This document shows, one piece after another, positions 40,301 to 46,063 of a DNA stretch of 64,000 nt. Location of the stretch: assembly GCF_001649575.2 (NCBI RefSeq), contig NC_051444.1:18397941-18461940 (forward strand), written 5' to 3'. A model generated the notes under the pieces. It was not told the origin of the DNA. It ran no database searches and was given only the letters and a program-made list of their open reading frames with translations. The position numbers were made by a program, and so were the translations under genes. Numbering within the stretch: the stretch's first letter is position 1; the number at the start of each line of letters is the position of its first letter. This DNA is from Kryptolebias marmoratus. Its lineage: Eukaryota > Chordata > Actinopteri > Cyprinodontiformes > Rivulidae.

Positions 40301-43300
40301 ATTATCAACCACTGCCATCAGTGCTGAGAAGCTGACACGCTGAATATCAGCTGATATTGATGTCAGGCCAATTTTTCAGTGCATATTTTGTATTTAATAT
40401 GAGAGTTGTTTCTGATGTGTGTGTGTGTGTGTGTGTTATGTACAGAAAAGACTGAGGATGACATGGAGAGGGAGGCCCAGCTGCTGGAGTGGCGCTTGAC
40501 TCTCACGGAGGAGAGAAATGCTGTGATGGTGCCCTCTGCTGGCAGCGGCATTCCTGGAGCTCCTGCTGAATGGTATGACTCGTATATAAAATAGGATATT
40601 TCTTTTTTGTTGATTCATAATTTACACCATTTGGAAGCACAGAGATGCAACAAAGAAACAGACTTTTTCAGAGGACTGTGTCTGTGTTCACAGGGCTCCT
40701 CTGCCAGGCATGGAGACGCACATCCCTGTTCTCTTCCTGGACCTCAAACGTAAGAGAGTTTACTAAGTGGTATAATGTATGCTCATGTGGTTTTATCTAC
40801 TCACCGATTAACTTTTAAAGTCTTTCGTTGCTTCCCCAGCTAATGATCTCAGCTCTCAAGACCAGTTTGAGGTGCCTGAGGCTGGAGGCTTGGACGCATC
40901 TTTGAGTGGAGAAGACGAGGACGACTTCTTTGACTTGCAGATCGTCAAACACTACGACGGAGAGGTAAACAGCATCCTGCGGGAGCTTTTTTTTCTTTTT
41001 CTTTTAAATACACACACAAAACTCAAACGGGGAATCTTTCCACTCAGTAGCCTTGTAGTAAGGATTCTTGTGGACTCACAGGTGAAGGCAGAGGCATCGT
41101 GGGACTCTACTGTCCACGAGTGTCCCCAGCTCAGCCGAGGGGGGTTGTGGCCCGAGCAGCGCGTCTACCTGACGATCCGAGTGGTCGTTCAGCTCAGCCA
41201 CCCTGCCGACATGCAGGTGGTGCTGAGAAAACGGATCTGCGTCAACGTGAACCCAGGCCGTCAGGGCTTTGCACACAACTTTCTCAGGAGGATGTCGACC
41301 CGCAGCACCATACCGGGCTCAGGCGTCACCTTCGAGGTGGTCTCCAACATCCCCGAGGTAAAGGCTGCCATAAAGATACCAGCGTCTCGTTTTATATAGA
41401 CAGGGAAGCACTAATCTTCATTCTGCTTCCTTATATCAGGATGCTCCCGGTTCAGAGGACAGGGAGATGCTGGCCCGGCTCGCTGCGAACGCACACAACA
41501 ACCAGTCAGGTGAAGACGAGGCCGCCATTGAGAAATATCTCCGCAGCGTCATGAATCTGGAGAACATCCTCACTCTGGATAGACTCAGACAGGTAGATGG
41601 AGAAACTCCTGAAACTATTGATCATGCTGGTAAACAGGCGTTAAGCACACTGATGTAAAAAAAAAAAAAAACTGCATATTTATCCAAAATGGTTTATTTT
41701 CTAATCTGCTAAAAAACGAACTGTGTGGGTTTCAGGAAGTGGCGGTGAAGGAGCAGCTGTCTGGCAGAGGGAGGAGTAACAGAAGGAGCCTAAGCTCCCC
41801 CTCTGTCCACAGGGTAAAAATATATAATGAAAGAATTCAGTGTTATATTAAAATACAGTATGATTTGTCTAAGGTCACTGTGTTTCTGGTTTCAGCTGTC
41901 AGGAAGTAGACAGGACCTATCCACCACTTGCCTGTTGGACAATAAGGTGACACGCTTTAAAATGACTTCAGCTTTTTTGTAATAAATTCTGCAGCTTTTT
42001 GCAGACCTCTATCAGCCTGGTAATATATACAACAACTTATCTGTTTATATGTTTCATATTAAGGGTTTATGTTGCAGAAGGTTATAAAAATGAAGAAATC
42101 AGTCTCGTTATTAAAACGTTGCTGTAGTTTCTGAACTGTGTGGCTCATTTCTCCTTTAAAGTGCAGCTCTGAATGGCGCCTGAGTCATCGCAACACCTTG
42201 ATTCTTTTCTCTTTCTGTTTATGTGAGGTTGTAGTGATCTGCTTTTACACCCCGGCAGAGAACAGACATTTCTTTAGTCCTTGAATTGTTGGGAGGGTTT
42301 AGTGACTTTTCACTCTGCCTGCACATGTCGATGGAGCCCAACTCGAGACATTTCGCACATTCCAAGCTAATCCTGCTTCTCCTTTGTCTGCCTCTCAGGG
42401 TCGATGGGAGAGTCAGCAGGATATCTTCATGCCCTCTCAGTTTCACCGCTCCCTCCCACGGCCGGCCTCCTCCCCATCCACCTACTCCACCTCCCCCTCC
42501 TCGTCCTCTGCGTCCTTCAGCAGTCCCCCCCCACAGAGCCAGGAGCCAGAACAAGGTACACCTCCTTTGGTGCCCCCTCTCCCCCACAGTCTGGCTTTTT
42601 TACTTATCATCTTTCTTCTCCGCTTTTTGATTTATTTATTTTAGCTTGGGTTCATCCATTATCAGAACTTTGCACCTTGCCTTATCTCCTCCTCTCTGAT
42701 GATCCTAAGACGTTATACTTATTGCACTTTAGGAGGTTTCATTTTTCACGTTGTTTCATCTCTGCTCTCCTCTCTTCTCCACCTCAGTGGATGTGAAGTG
42801 TGAAATCTTATCTGCCTGTTTTATATTTATTAAAGTTATTTCATTTATTCTGCTGTGTTAACTCTGCCAGTATCTTTTTCTCTTGATGACCAAAGCTTCA
42901 TAATCTCTGGTGTGATAATTGTGAATAATCCTCTGTCAAGTAGCTGATTCATAAGGATTTCTTTTTCATTTCACCGTGAAATCTGTCAGATTCATTTTGT
43001 TTAGAAATGAACAGAATGAATAATCCTAATCAACATCTGTTCTTGTAATCTAGTGGATTTTTTTTAATACATAGTGTAATTGCTAAATCAGCCATCTCTG
43101 TGTTGGTGTGTTTAACTGGCAGCTTCCTCCGTCAGTCTGTCGCTATGTTGGAATTTTTTTTTACCATTTTCTGAACTCGCTTTCAACTTCCTGTCCTAAT
43201 CTTTCGCACCTCCTCTGCCTTCCCGGACCTTCTTTTGTTACCTCACTTCCTTCCTTCCTCCTGCCTCCACCTTCGCCTCGCTTTTCCTCCCCTTCCCCGT

Positions 43301-45129
43301 CCTCCTCCCCTCCCCTCCCCTCCCAGGTCGTTTAGGACTTGCTGCCTCTTATCTTTCAGTTAAGGCGCTGGTTCCACAGATGCCCAAACTGCTCAAGTCT
43401 CTGTTTCCGGCTCGAGATGACAAGAAGGAGCTGCGACCTTCGCCGCACGGCCAGCAGGTCAGCGCAGAAGGACAGTCTGAGCGTCGTTTTAGATTTAGAG
43501 CCATGTTTGGTCTGTAGACCCTCTGCTGAGGTGCCTCTGACCCCAATCTTCTTCAGTGGAGGTCACATGTCAGCGTGCATCATGTGTTTATGCTTGGCAG
43601 ATATTACATGTGAATTTTCAGCAAATTGTGCACACAGGAGCTCTTATTTGCTTCTTGTTTGTCATTCATTAGCATCTGCCTCGCATCATGACTTCGTCAC
43701 CGGGGGAGGATAACAAAGTCAAGCCTGAGACGGTAAGGTTACACCTCACCATTCATTCTAATGCTGACTTCTTTACTTTTAGGCTTCTGATGGTTAATTG
43801 GTTAACAGATTGTTTGTGGACATCTGGTTATTGATCATGTGGTTGGTTATCTCACTGGAATGAATATAGAGAGCTTCAGTTCAGTCCCACTCAGGAAGTA
43901 CATATTTCTTCTTCCCATTCTTCAATAAATATAAATCTTTATTTGATGATAAATCTAGTTTAGATGACTACAGGACTTTTGCTTTCAGTCCAAAATTAGA
44001 CCAGTTTTAGCACCAAGGATCTTGTTTGTGGTCTGAACCAATAAGTCGCTGCCAATGTTACAATTATCCTACAGAAAACGACACTTGGACATAATCTTTT
44101 GTTGTTGTTTTTTATTCTCGTTGGGTCAGCTTGTGCTTGTAAAGTTTTTTGCAGATAATACATTTGAACTGTTTATTAAACACATATCTGTATATTTTTG
44201 CTCTGTTGTTTCTGCATGCCGTCGTCTGTCCCTCTGTTCCCGTGGCAACCGCTGGTTTCCTGCAGGCTGCTGTTCTACGGCCCCCGGCCAAAGACAGACG
44301 GACAGAGTTGCCAGACGTCCCTCCTCTTCCTGTGCATGACCCGCATGACACCACCCCCCTCAGCCCCCTCAGCCAGTCGTCCAGCGGCTATTTCTCCACT
44401 AGTGTTTCTACAGTCACCCTGTCTGACGTTCTCCAACCCTCCTCGTCGTCTTCCTCCCTCCTGGGTGCAGAGACTGCGTTACCCACAAACCCTCAGCAGC
44501 AGGGCGCTGACAGGAACGATGTTGTGACCTCTCCTCCTCAGTGCGGCGCCAAGTCAGCGACCCACGGCTCGGCCAATCACAGCGTCTCAGCAGAGCTGTC
44601 ATTCTCTGACCAGAAGCTGCTGAACTCTGGAGGAGGCGAAGGCTTCGAGAGGCTGGAGATCCTTGTGGATGAGGACGAGCGTAGCCATGACGACGTGCTG
44701 CCTGATTGGCTGGCAGAGGGGGCGTGTGTCACAGTAGGAAGCAATAAAACGGGGACGGTGCGCTACGTGGGAACGACACAGTTTGCCGATGGCATTTGGG
44801 TGGGGGTGGAGCTAGATACTCCTGTAGGTAAGTCTCCAGTTTGAGAACCAAACACGAGGCACGTAATGAAGCATCGTCAGTGATGGCGCCACTGAGTGAA
44901 CCTGTAACGTTTTCTGCCTGCAGGTAAGAATGACGGTTCAGTCGGAGGTCATCGATATTTCACCTGCAAACCAGGTTACGGGGTGCTGGTTCGCCCAGAT
45001 CGGTTATCTCGGCGCGATCGGACCAGCCGGCGAACAGGAGACTTGCCTCCCTCCGTCCACGTCCCCGTCCTGCGTGGAGAACCCGCCGTCGGGCGGCGTG
45101 GGGAGAACCGAAAGTCGTGGAGCAGCTGA
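12383..45129 (+). CDS. kif13b: kif13b, kinesin-3 motor protein KIF13B (whole gene, 38 coding exons)
   Basis: Plus-end-directed microtubule motor of the kinesin-3 family (KIF13B/GAKIN), known in mammals to carry DLG1-type scaffolds and phosphoinositide-linked cargo. The 38 coding exons sum to 5406 nt (1801 residues plus stop); human KIF13B has 1826. Seen in order: motor domain (about 1-355) with P-loop GQTGSGKS at 108-115, SSRSH at 224-228 and DLAGSE at 258-263; neck and coiled coil (about 365-430); FHA domain (about 470-550) ending [20 protein letters not shown]-binding stalk (about 610-830); KIF1/DUF3694-type stalk (about 1000-1280); a 14-3-3-type RSLSSP at 1404-1409; CAP-Gly (about 1698-1763) with GKNDG; C-terminus [11 protein letters not shown]13A lacks the CAP-Gly domain, so KIF13B is the call. 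An in-frame TAA lies 9 nt before the ATG, and the start context is AGCATGG (A at -3, G at +4). Teleosts can carry two kif13b copies and I cannot say which this is. Exons are listed separately. Confidence 0.97.
12453..17477 (+). other. kif13b intron 1 (5.0 kb)
   Basis: GT-AG intron. It holds an A-tract near 13113-13129, a short AGG repeat at 13378-13397 and otherwise unstructured AT-rich sequence. Open frames near 13313-13657 and 14335-14855 show no recognisable protein similarity, and I call no gene here. Confidence 0.85.
17478..17571 (+). CDS. kif13b: kif13b coding exon 2
   Basis: Residues 24-55 of the motor domain, starting [12 protein letters not shown] and ending in a split Arg codon. 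Flanked by AACAG| and |GTAAGC. The part after NQTILHP is variable between KIF13 paralogs. Confidence 0.94.
18120..18465. mobile_element. dispersed repeat fragment (retroelement-associated type)
   Basis: Contains the phrases AACATTTCGTCTTTTATCCG and AAAGACTTCTTCAGACTGAG, then CTAGTTGTTCACATGCAAAA, which I recognise as a sequence frequent in fish genomes. On the - strand the first part resembles the tail found after some non-LTR or Penelope-like element ORFs. Family assignment is tentative; no coding potential remains. Confidence 0.5.
19281..19322. repeat. (GT)21 microsatellite
   Basis: Uninterrupted GT repeat in intron 2, preceded by four to five CAG/AGC units at 19261-19274. Confidence 0.97.
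21293..21306. other. assembly gap of 14 N
   Basis: Fourteen N flanked by G-runs on both sides, suggesting a poly-G or G-rich stretch that did not sequence through. Lies inside kif13b intron 2, so no coding sequence is affected. Confidence 0.98.
24493..24510. repeat. (CA)9 microsatellite
   Basis: Short uninterrupted CA repeat in intron 2, about 240 nt before the microexon. Confidence 0.9.
24750..24762 (+). CDS. kif13b: kif13b coding exon 3 (13-nt microexon)
   Basis: Just 13 nt, flanked by CATCATCAG| and |GTAACA. It completes the split Arg codon and adds Asn-Gln-Ser-Lys. It is needed to bring exons 2 and 4 into frame (54 codons + 2 nt + 13 nt = 59 codons). It corresponds in position to the short variable segment before VFAYD in human KIF13B. 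Confidence 0.85.
24763..25715 (+). other. kif13b intron 3
   Basis: AT-rich GT-AG intron of 953 nt. Nothing beyond A- and T-runs is recognised. Confidence 0.85.
25716..25776 (+). CDS. kif13b: kif13b coding exon 4
   Basis: Residues 60-80, [21 protein letters not shown], a conserved kinesin-3 strand. Flanked by TTCCTCAG| and |GTCAGT; ends in phase 1. Confidence 0.97.
25932..26024 (+). CDS. kif13b: kif13b coding exon 5
   Basis: Residues 80-111, reading [17 protein letters not shown] then [13 protein letters not shown]. It carries the first half of the P-loop, which the following intron splits between GQTG and SGKS. Confidence 0.97.
26025..26516 (+). other. kif13b intron 5
   Basis: 492-nt GT-AG intron, AT-rich, with no recognised element. 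Its acceptor TGTTTGTTTGAG ends in GAG, weaker than the usual CAG. Confidence 0.85.
26517..26697 (+). CDS. kif13b: kif13b coding exon 6
   Basis: Residues 111-171: SGKSYTMMG (rest of the P-loop), [15 protein letters not shown] and [19 protein letters not shown]. The nearest acceptor keeping frame is TTTGAG|GTTCGGG. The donor follows AAAGG and ends in phase 2. Confidence 0.96.
26698..27623 (+). other. kif13b intron 6
   Basis: 926-nt intron. The segment 27130-27470 is less AT-rich than its surroundings and stays open for about 63-65 codons on both strands, but it matches no KIF13 sequence I know. It could be a conserved non-coding element. Confidence 0.8.
27624..27711 (+). CDS. kif13b: kif13b coding exon 7
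   Basis: Residues 171-200, [19 protein letters not shown] followed by [10 protein letters not shown]. Acceptor TGTGTCCAG|, donor AAG|GTAAAA, phase 0 at the end. Confidence 0.97.
27712..30037 (+). other. kif13b intron 7 (2.3 kb)
   Basis: GT-AG intron, AT-rich. No repeats of known family and no alternative exon recognised. Confidence 0.85.
30038..30172 (+). CDS. kif13b: kif13b coding exon 8
   Basis: Residues 201-245, nearly identical to human: [20 protein letters not shown], then [19 protein letters not shown]. It contains the switch I motif SSRSH, which senses the ATP gamma-phosphate. Confidence 0.98.
31608..31689. mobile_element. 82-bp MITE-like element with perfect 12-bp inverted ends
   Basis: Starts TTAACCCTCCCG and ends CGGGAGGGTTAA, exact reverse complements. 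Inside is a second palindrome, CGGGTCAAATGGACCCG. I recognise CCCTCCCGTGG ... GGACCCGA as a short repeat widespread in fish genomes. No coding capacity; any mobility would depend on a transposase elsewhere. Confidence 0.75.
33986..34177 (-). mobile_element. SINE-like / short interspersed repeat fragment
   Basis: Reading the - strand gives GCTGAAGTGTCCTTGGG, matching GAAGTGTCCCTGGG in the copy at 50696-50968. The other end resembles the usual GCAAAGC-TTTACAGAG and CATTCACCCATTTATACAC tail of this common fish repeat. The two fragments lie on opposite strands. Confidence 0.55.
34259..34371 (+). CDS. kif13b: kif13b coding exon 9
   Basis: Residues 246-283: [19 protein letters not shown], then [15 protein letters not shown]. 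It holds switch II, DLAGSE. The donor is AACAA|GTGCGC, with the Lys codon completed by the next exon. Confidence 0.97.
34630..34741 (+). CDS. kif13b: kif13b coding exon 10
   Basis: Residues 283-320: [15 protein letters not shown], then [15 protein letters not shown], the conserved microtubule-binding region (loop 12/helix 5 area). Phase 0 at the donor AAG|GTAATA. Confidence 0.98.
34833..35045 (+). CDS. kif13b: kif13b coding exon 11
   Basis: Residues 321-391: the end of the motor core ([18 protein letters not shown]) and the kinesin-3 neck ([19 protein letters not shown], then [15 protein letters not shown]). The coding GC content is high compared with the introns. Confidence 0.98.
35121..35231 (+). 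CDS. kif13b: kif13b coding exon 12
   Basis: Residues 392-428, [20 protein letters not shown] then [17 protein letters not shown], the first coiled coil after the neck. Intron 11 before it is only 75 nt. Confidence 0.98.
35327..35461 (+). CDS. kif13b: kif13b coding exon 13
   Basis: Residues 429-473, [20 protein letters not shown] then [16 protein letters not shown], the linker into the FHA domain. Phase 0 at the end. Confidence 0.98.
35750..35880 (+). CDS. kif13b: kif13b coding exon 14 (FHA domain, part 1)
   Basis: Residues 474-517, [19 protein letters not shown] then [19 protein letters not shown], the N-terminal part of the FHA phosphopeptide-binding fold. Start chosen to match the human YYLKEHT junction. 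An in-frame acceptor 57 nt upstream (exon from 35693) would add 19 residues and is a real alternative. Confidence 0.93.
35881..36471 (+). other. kif13b intron 14
   Basis: 591-nt AT-rich intron. No recognised element. Confidence 0.85.
36472..36558 (+). CDS. kif13b: kif13b coding exon 15 (FHA domain, part 2)
   Basis: Residues 517-546, [20 protein letters not shown] then LWGNNHFFR, the C-terminal FHA strands, strongly conserved with human. Ends in phase 2. Confidence 0.97.
36821..37011 (+). CDS. kif13b: kif13b coding exon 16
   Basis: Residues 546-610: basic [10 protein letters not shown], then an acidic/serine-rich stretch and [20 protein letters not shown]. The latter matches the human start of the MAGUK-binding stalk. 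The sequence before the acceptor CTTTAAG is also open but is intron. Confidence 0.96.
37109..37388 (+). CDS. kif13b: kif13b coding exon 17
   Basis: Residues 610-703: a coiled-coil segment ([20 protein letters not shown]) and a Gln/Gly/Ser-rich linker, then [10 protein letters not shown]. In mammals this region belongs to the stalk that binds the guanylate-kinase domain of DLG1. Confidence 0.96.
37489..37651 (+). CDS. kif13b: kif13b coding exon 18
   Basis: Residues 703-757, [18 protein letters not shown] then [20 protein letters not shown]. Donor AAG|GTCCTA, phase 0. Confidence 0.96.
37737..37892 (+). CDS. kif13b: kif13b coding exon 19
   Basis: Residues 758-809, [20 protein letters not shown] then [15 protein letters not shown]. 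Matches the human [10 protein letters not shown] block. The tail [10 protein letters not shown] is a few residues longer than the human equivalent. Confidence 0.96.
38000..38149 (+). CDS. kif13b: kif13b coding exon 20
   Basis: Residues 810-859, [20 protein letters not shown] then [18 protein letters not shown], a KIF1/KIF13 stalk module. The acceptor follows a long CCCT-repeat pyrimidine tract. Confidence 0.98.
38150..38457 (+). other. kif13b intron 20
   Basis: 308-nt AT-rich intron, nothing recognised. Confidence 0.85.
38458..38583 (+). CDS. kif13b: kif13b coding exon 21
   Basis: Residues 860-901, [16 protein letters not shown] followed by an acidic linker and EDRKLVCM. The linker diverges from human in sequence but keeps frame and length class. 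Confidence 0.96.
38720..38893 (+). CDS. kif13b: kif13b coding exon 22
   Basis: Residues 902-959, [20 protein letters not shown], then [15 protein letters not shown] and [13 protein letters not shown]2-like strand pattern, closely matching human KIF13B. Confidence 0.97.
38998..39155 (+). CDS. kif13b: kif13b coding exon 23
   Basis: Residues 960-1012, [20 protein letters not shown] then [19 protein letters not shown]. Phase 2 end; the split Arg codon is completed by exon 24. Confidence 0.97.
39229..39361 (+). CDS. kif13b: kif13b coding exon 24
   Basis: Residues 1012-1056, [20 protein letters not shown] then [13 protein letters not shown]. Start of the DUF3694-type stalk domain shared by the KIF1 and KIF13 kinesins. 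Confidence 0.97.
39474..39629 (+). CDS. kif13b: kif13b coding exon 25
   Basis: Residues 1057-1108, [20 protein letters not shown] then [14 protein letters not shown]. Ends DEMDSYQ as in human. Confidence 0.97.
39733..39832 (+). CDS. kif13b: kif13b coding exon 26
   Basis: Residues 1109-1142, [20 protein letters not shown] then [13 protein letters not shown], a predicted helix. Phase 1 end. Confidence 0.96.
39833..40445 (+). other. kif13b intron 26
   Basis: 613-nt AT-rich intron. Its 3' end carries a TG microsatellite (40416-40436) only 9 nt before exon 27, in place of a normal polypyrimidine tract. Confidence 0.85.
40416..40436 (+). repeat. (TG)10 microsatellite at the exon 27 acceptor
   Basis: TG repeat ending 9 nt before exon 27 (TTATGTACAG| follows). 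In transcript it gives UG repeats exactly where a polypyrimidine tract is expected. Confidence 0.95.
40446..40572 (+). CDS. kif13b: kif13b coding exon 27
   Basis: Residues 1142-1184, [19 protein letters not shown] then [20 protein letters not shown], near-identical to human. It is 127 nt long, so skipping it would break the frame. Confidence 0.98.
40694..40749 (+). CDS. kif13b: kif13b coding exon 28
   Basis: Residues 1184-1203, [19 protein letters not shown] short 56-nt exon with acceptor TTCACAG| and donor |GTAAGA. Confidence 0.96.
40840..40964 (+). CDS. kif13b: kif13b coding exon 29
   Basis: Residues 1203-1244, [20 protein letters not shown] then [17 protein letters not shown]. An acidic linker aligned with human ending LQIVKQHDGE. 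Confidence 0.96.
41082..41357 (+). CDS. kif13b: kif13b coding exon 30
   Basis: Residues 1245-1336, [40 protein letters not shown] and [12 protein letters not shown]. The C-terminal part of the stalk domain, highly conserved. Confidence 0.98.
41440..41592 (+). CDS. kif13b: kif13b coding exon 31
   Basis: Residues 1337-1387, [14 protein letters not shown] then [20 protein letters not shown]. Phase 0 at both ends. Confidence 0.97.
41736..41813 (+). CDS. kif13b: kif13b coding exon 32 (14-3-3-type site)
   Basis: Residues 1388-1413, [19 protein letters not shown] then SSPSVHR. RSLSSP fits the mode-I 14-3-3 motif RSxSxP. In mammals the equivalent region is phosphorylated by PAR1/MARK kinases to release the motor from microtubules. 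78 nt, in-frame cassette. Confidence 0.95.
41896..41946 (+). CDS. kif13b: kif13b coding exon 33
   Basis: Residues 1414-1430, [17 protein letters not shown], matching human LSGSRQDL. 51 nt with phase 0 at both ends, so skipping would be frame-neutral. Confidence 0.94.
41947..42398 (+). other. kif13b intron 33
   Basis: 452-nt intron with nothing recognised. Confidence 0.85.
42399..42555 (+). CDS. kif13b: kif13b coding exon 34
   Basis: Residues 1431-1483, [10 protein letters not shown] followed by a Ser/Pro-rich disordered tail with runs of serine. GRWESQQD is the anchor to human; the rest is low complexity. Donor CAAG|GTACAC. Confidence 0.93.
42556..43326 (+). other. kif13b intron 34
   Basis: 771-nt intron. 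Its last 100 nt or so (43225-43326) are nearly pure C/T, ending in repeated CCCCT units, an unusually long polypyrimidine tract in front of exon 35. Confidence 0.85.
43327..43457 (+). CDS. kif13b: kif13b coding exon 35
   Basis: Residues 1483-1526, [19 protein letters not shown] then [15 protein letters not shown]. The upstream acceptor was chosen because LAASYL is conserved with human. An in-frame acceptor at 43358-43359 would drop 11 residues. Confidence 0.92.
43673..43732 (+). CDS. kif13b: kif13b coding exon 36
   Basis: Residues 1527-1546, [20 protein letters not shown]. Anchored by PRIM as in human. 60 nt, phase 0 at both ends. Confidence 0.9.
43733..44265 (+). other. kif13b intron 36
   Basis: 533-nt AT-rich intron with nothing recognised. 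The frame happens to stay open for about 39 codons before exon 37, which is not evidence of coding. Confidence 0.85.
44266..44827 (+). CDS. kif13b: kif13b coding exon 37 (CAP-Gly, part 1)
   Basis: Residues 1547-1734. The largest exon: a Pro/Ser-rich disordered tail with conserved [18 protein letters not shown], then the start of CAP-Gly: [20 protein letters not shown], then [17 protein letters not shown]. The donor GTAG|GTAAGT splits the Gly of the GKNDG signature. Confidence 0.97.
44924..45129 (+). CDS. kif13b: kif13b coding exon 38 (CAP-Gly, part 2, and stop)
   Basis: Residues 1734-1801. It begins by completing GKNDG, continues [20 protein letters not shown], and ends GENRKSWSS then TGA at 45127-45129. 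Human ends PENRKSWAS, so the C-terminus is confirmed. Confidence 0.98.
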
Positions 45130-46022
45130 GACAGGACGGGAGAGAGAAGCTCCCCGCAGTCATCGTCGTCCTCCTGCTCTTCCTCTCCTCGCAGCTCTGT
45201 AACAGGCTCACACACTGCGCTGACTTACTGCCTGGCGACCTGCAGCTGGAAACTACACGTACTGTATTCACCTCAAACAGCTGGGAGCAGAACCGCTGGA
45301 GAAGAGACTCTGCAGAAACCTTCATGAACGGCGTGCAGAGTTTCTGAGGGTCTCCATGCCTGGCAGAGAGCTGTTCATGGTGTTGGCAGGTGATATTTCC
45401 TACGTGAAACAGCCGGTAAGACGGATGCTCAGAGAGGACTGCGTTTGGACCCGGGCTGAATCACAAATGATTCTCTCTGAGCTGATATGCAGGAATGCAA
45501 ACCGGTCGCTTTATTGAAGGTCCCAGCTGAAAATGAGTTTGTCTTTCAGGCCCGTCAGACTGAAGAACATCTTTTAAAACACTATAGGGACATTCAGATG
45601 TAGAACCTCAGGCTGACACAAAAAAAATATCTGTAGCATTTGTTTAGCATTTGTATTTTTCTCCCCTGGTGTTTCACTGTGCTGAACCCTTTCTTTTGTT
45701 CTTTGTAAATAAGTAGAAACTGAGTGATTTTTAAAAATAATTTCCCATGAGAGGTGTTTGCATTCCTGCATATCTCTGCGACTGCCAGCCTCCTGAACTC
45801 TGCAGGTTCCGTTTGCAGACTCTGACTCTTCGTTAGAAAGTCGTCTCTACTTCCTGGACTTTTATTTTATTATTTTTTCTCTTTTAGGACAGATTCTCCC
45901 AGAACGTGCCTTTGCCATGGTCTGGTTTGTGTTTGATCTTTCTTTGCTGTGTTAAAGAGAATGCCTTGTGCTAAGTGTGAGGTGATCTCAGGGACTGCAG
46001 AGAGGGGGGAAATGAAAGTGCG

Positions 46023-46024
<2 letters not shown>

Positions 46025-46060
<36 letters not shown>
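46025..46060. repeat. (GT)18 microsatellite
   Basis: Uninterrupted GT repeat about 0.9 kb after the kif13b stop, probably within its 3' UTR. Confidence 0.95.

Positions 46061-46063
<3 letters not shown>

Noticed and set aside
42219..42587. 122-codon - strand Gly-rich frame
   Set aside because: Antisense of the Ser/Pro-rich kif13b exon 34 and its flanks.
12383..45129. KIF13A as the identity of the kinesin gene
   Set aside because: The C-terminal CAP-Gly domain and the KSWSS end are features of KIF13B, and hmbox1 is the expected neighbour of KIF13B.
44960..45325. 121-codon - strand frame over the kif13b stop
   Set aside because: Antisense shadow of exon 38; the + strand exon is clearly coding.
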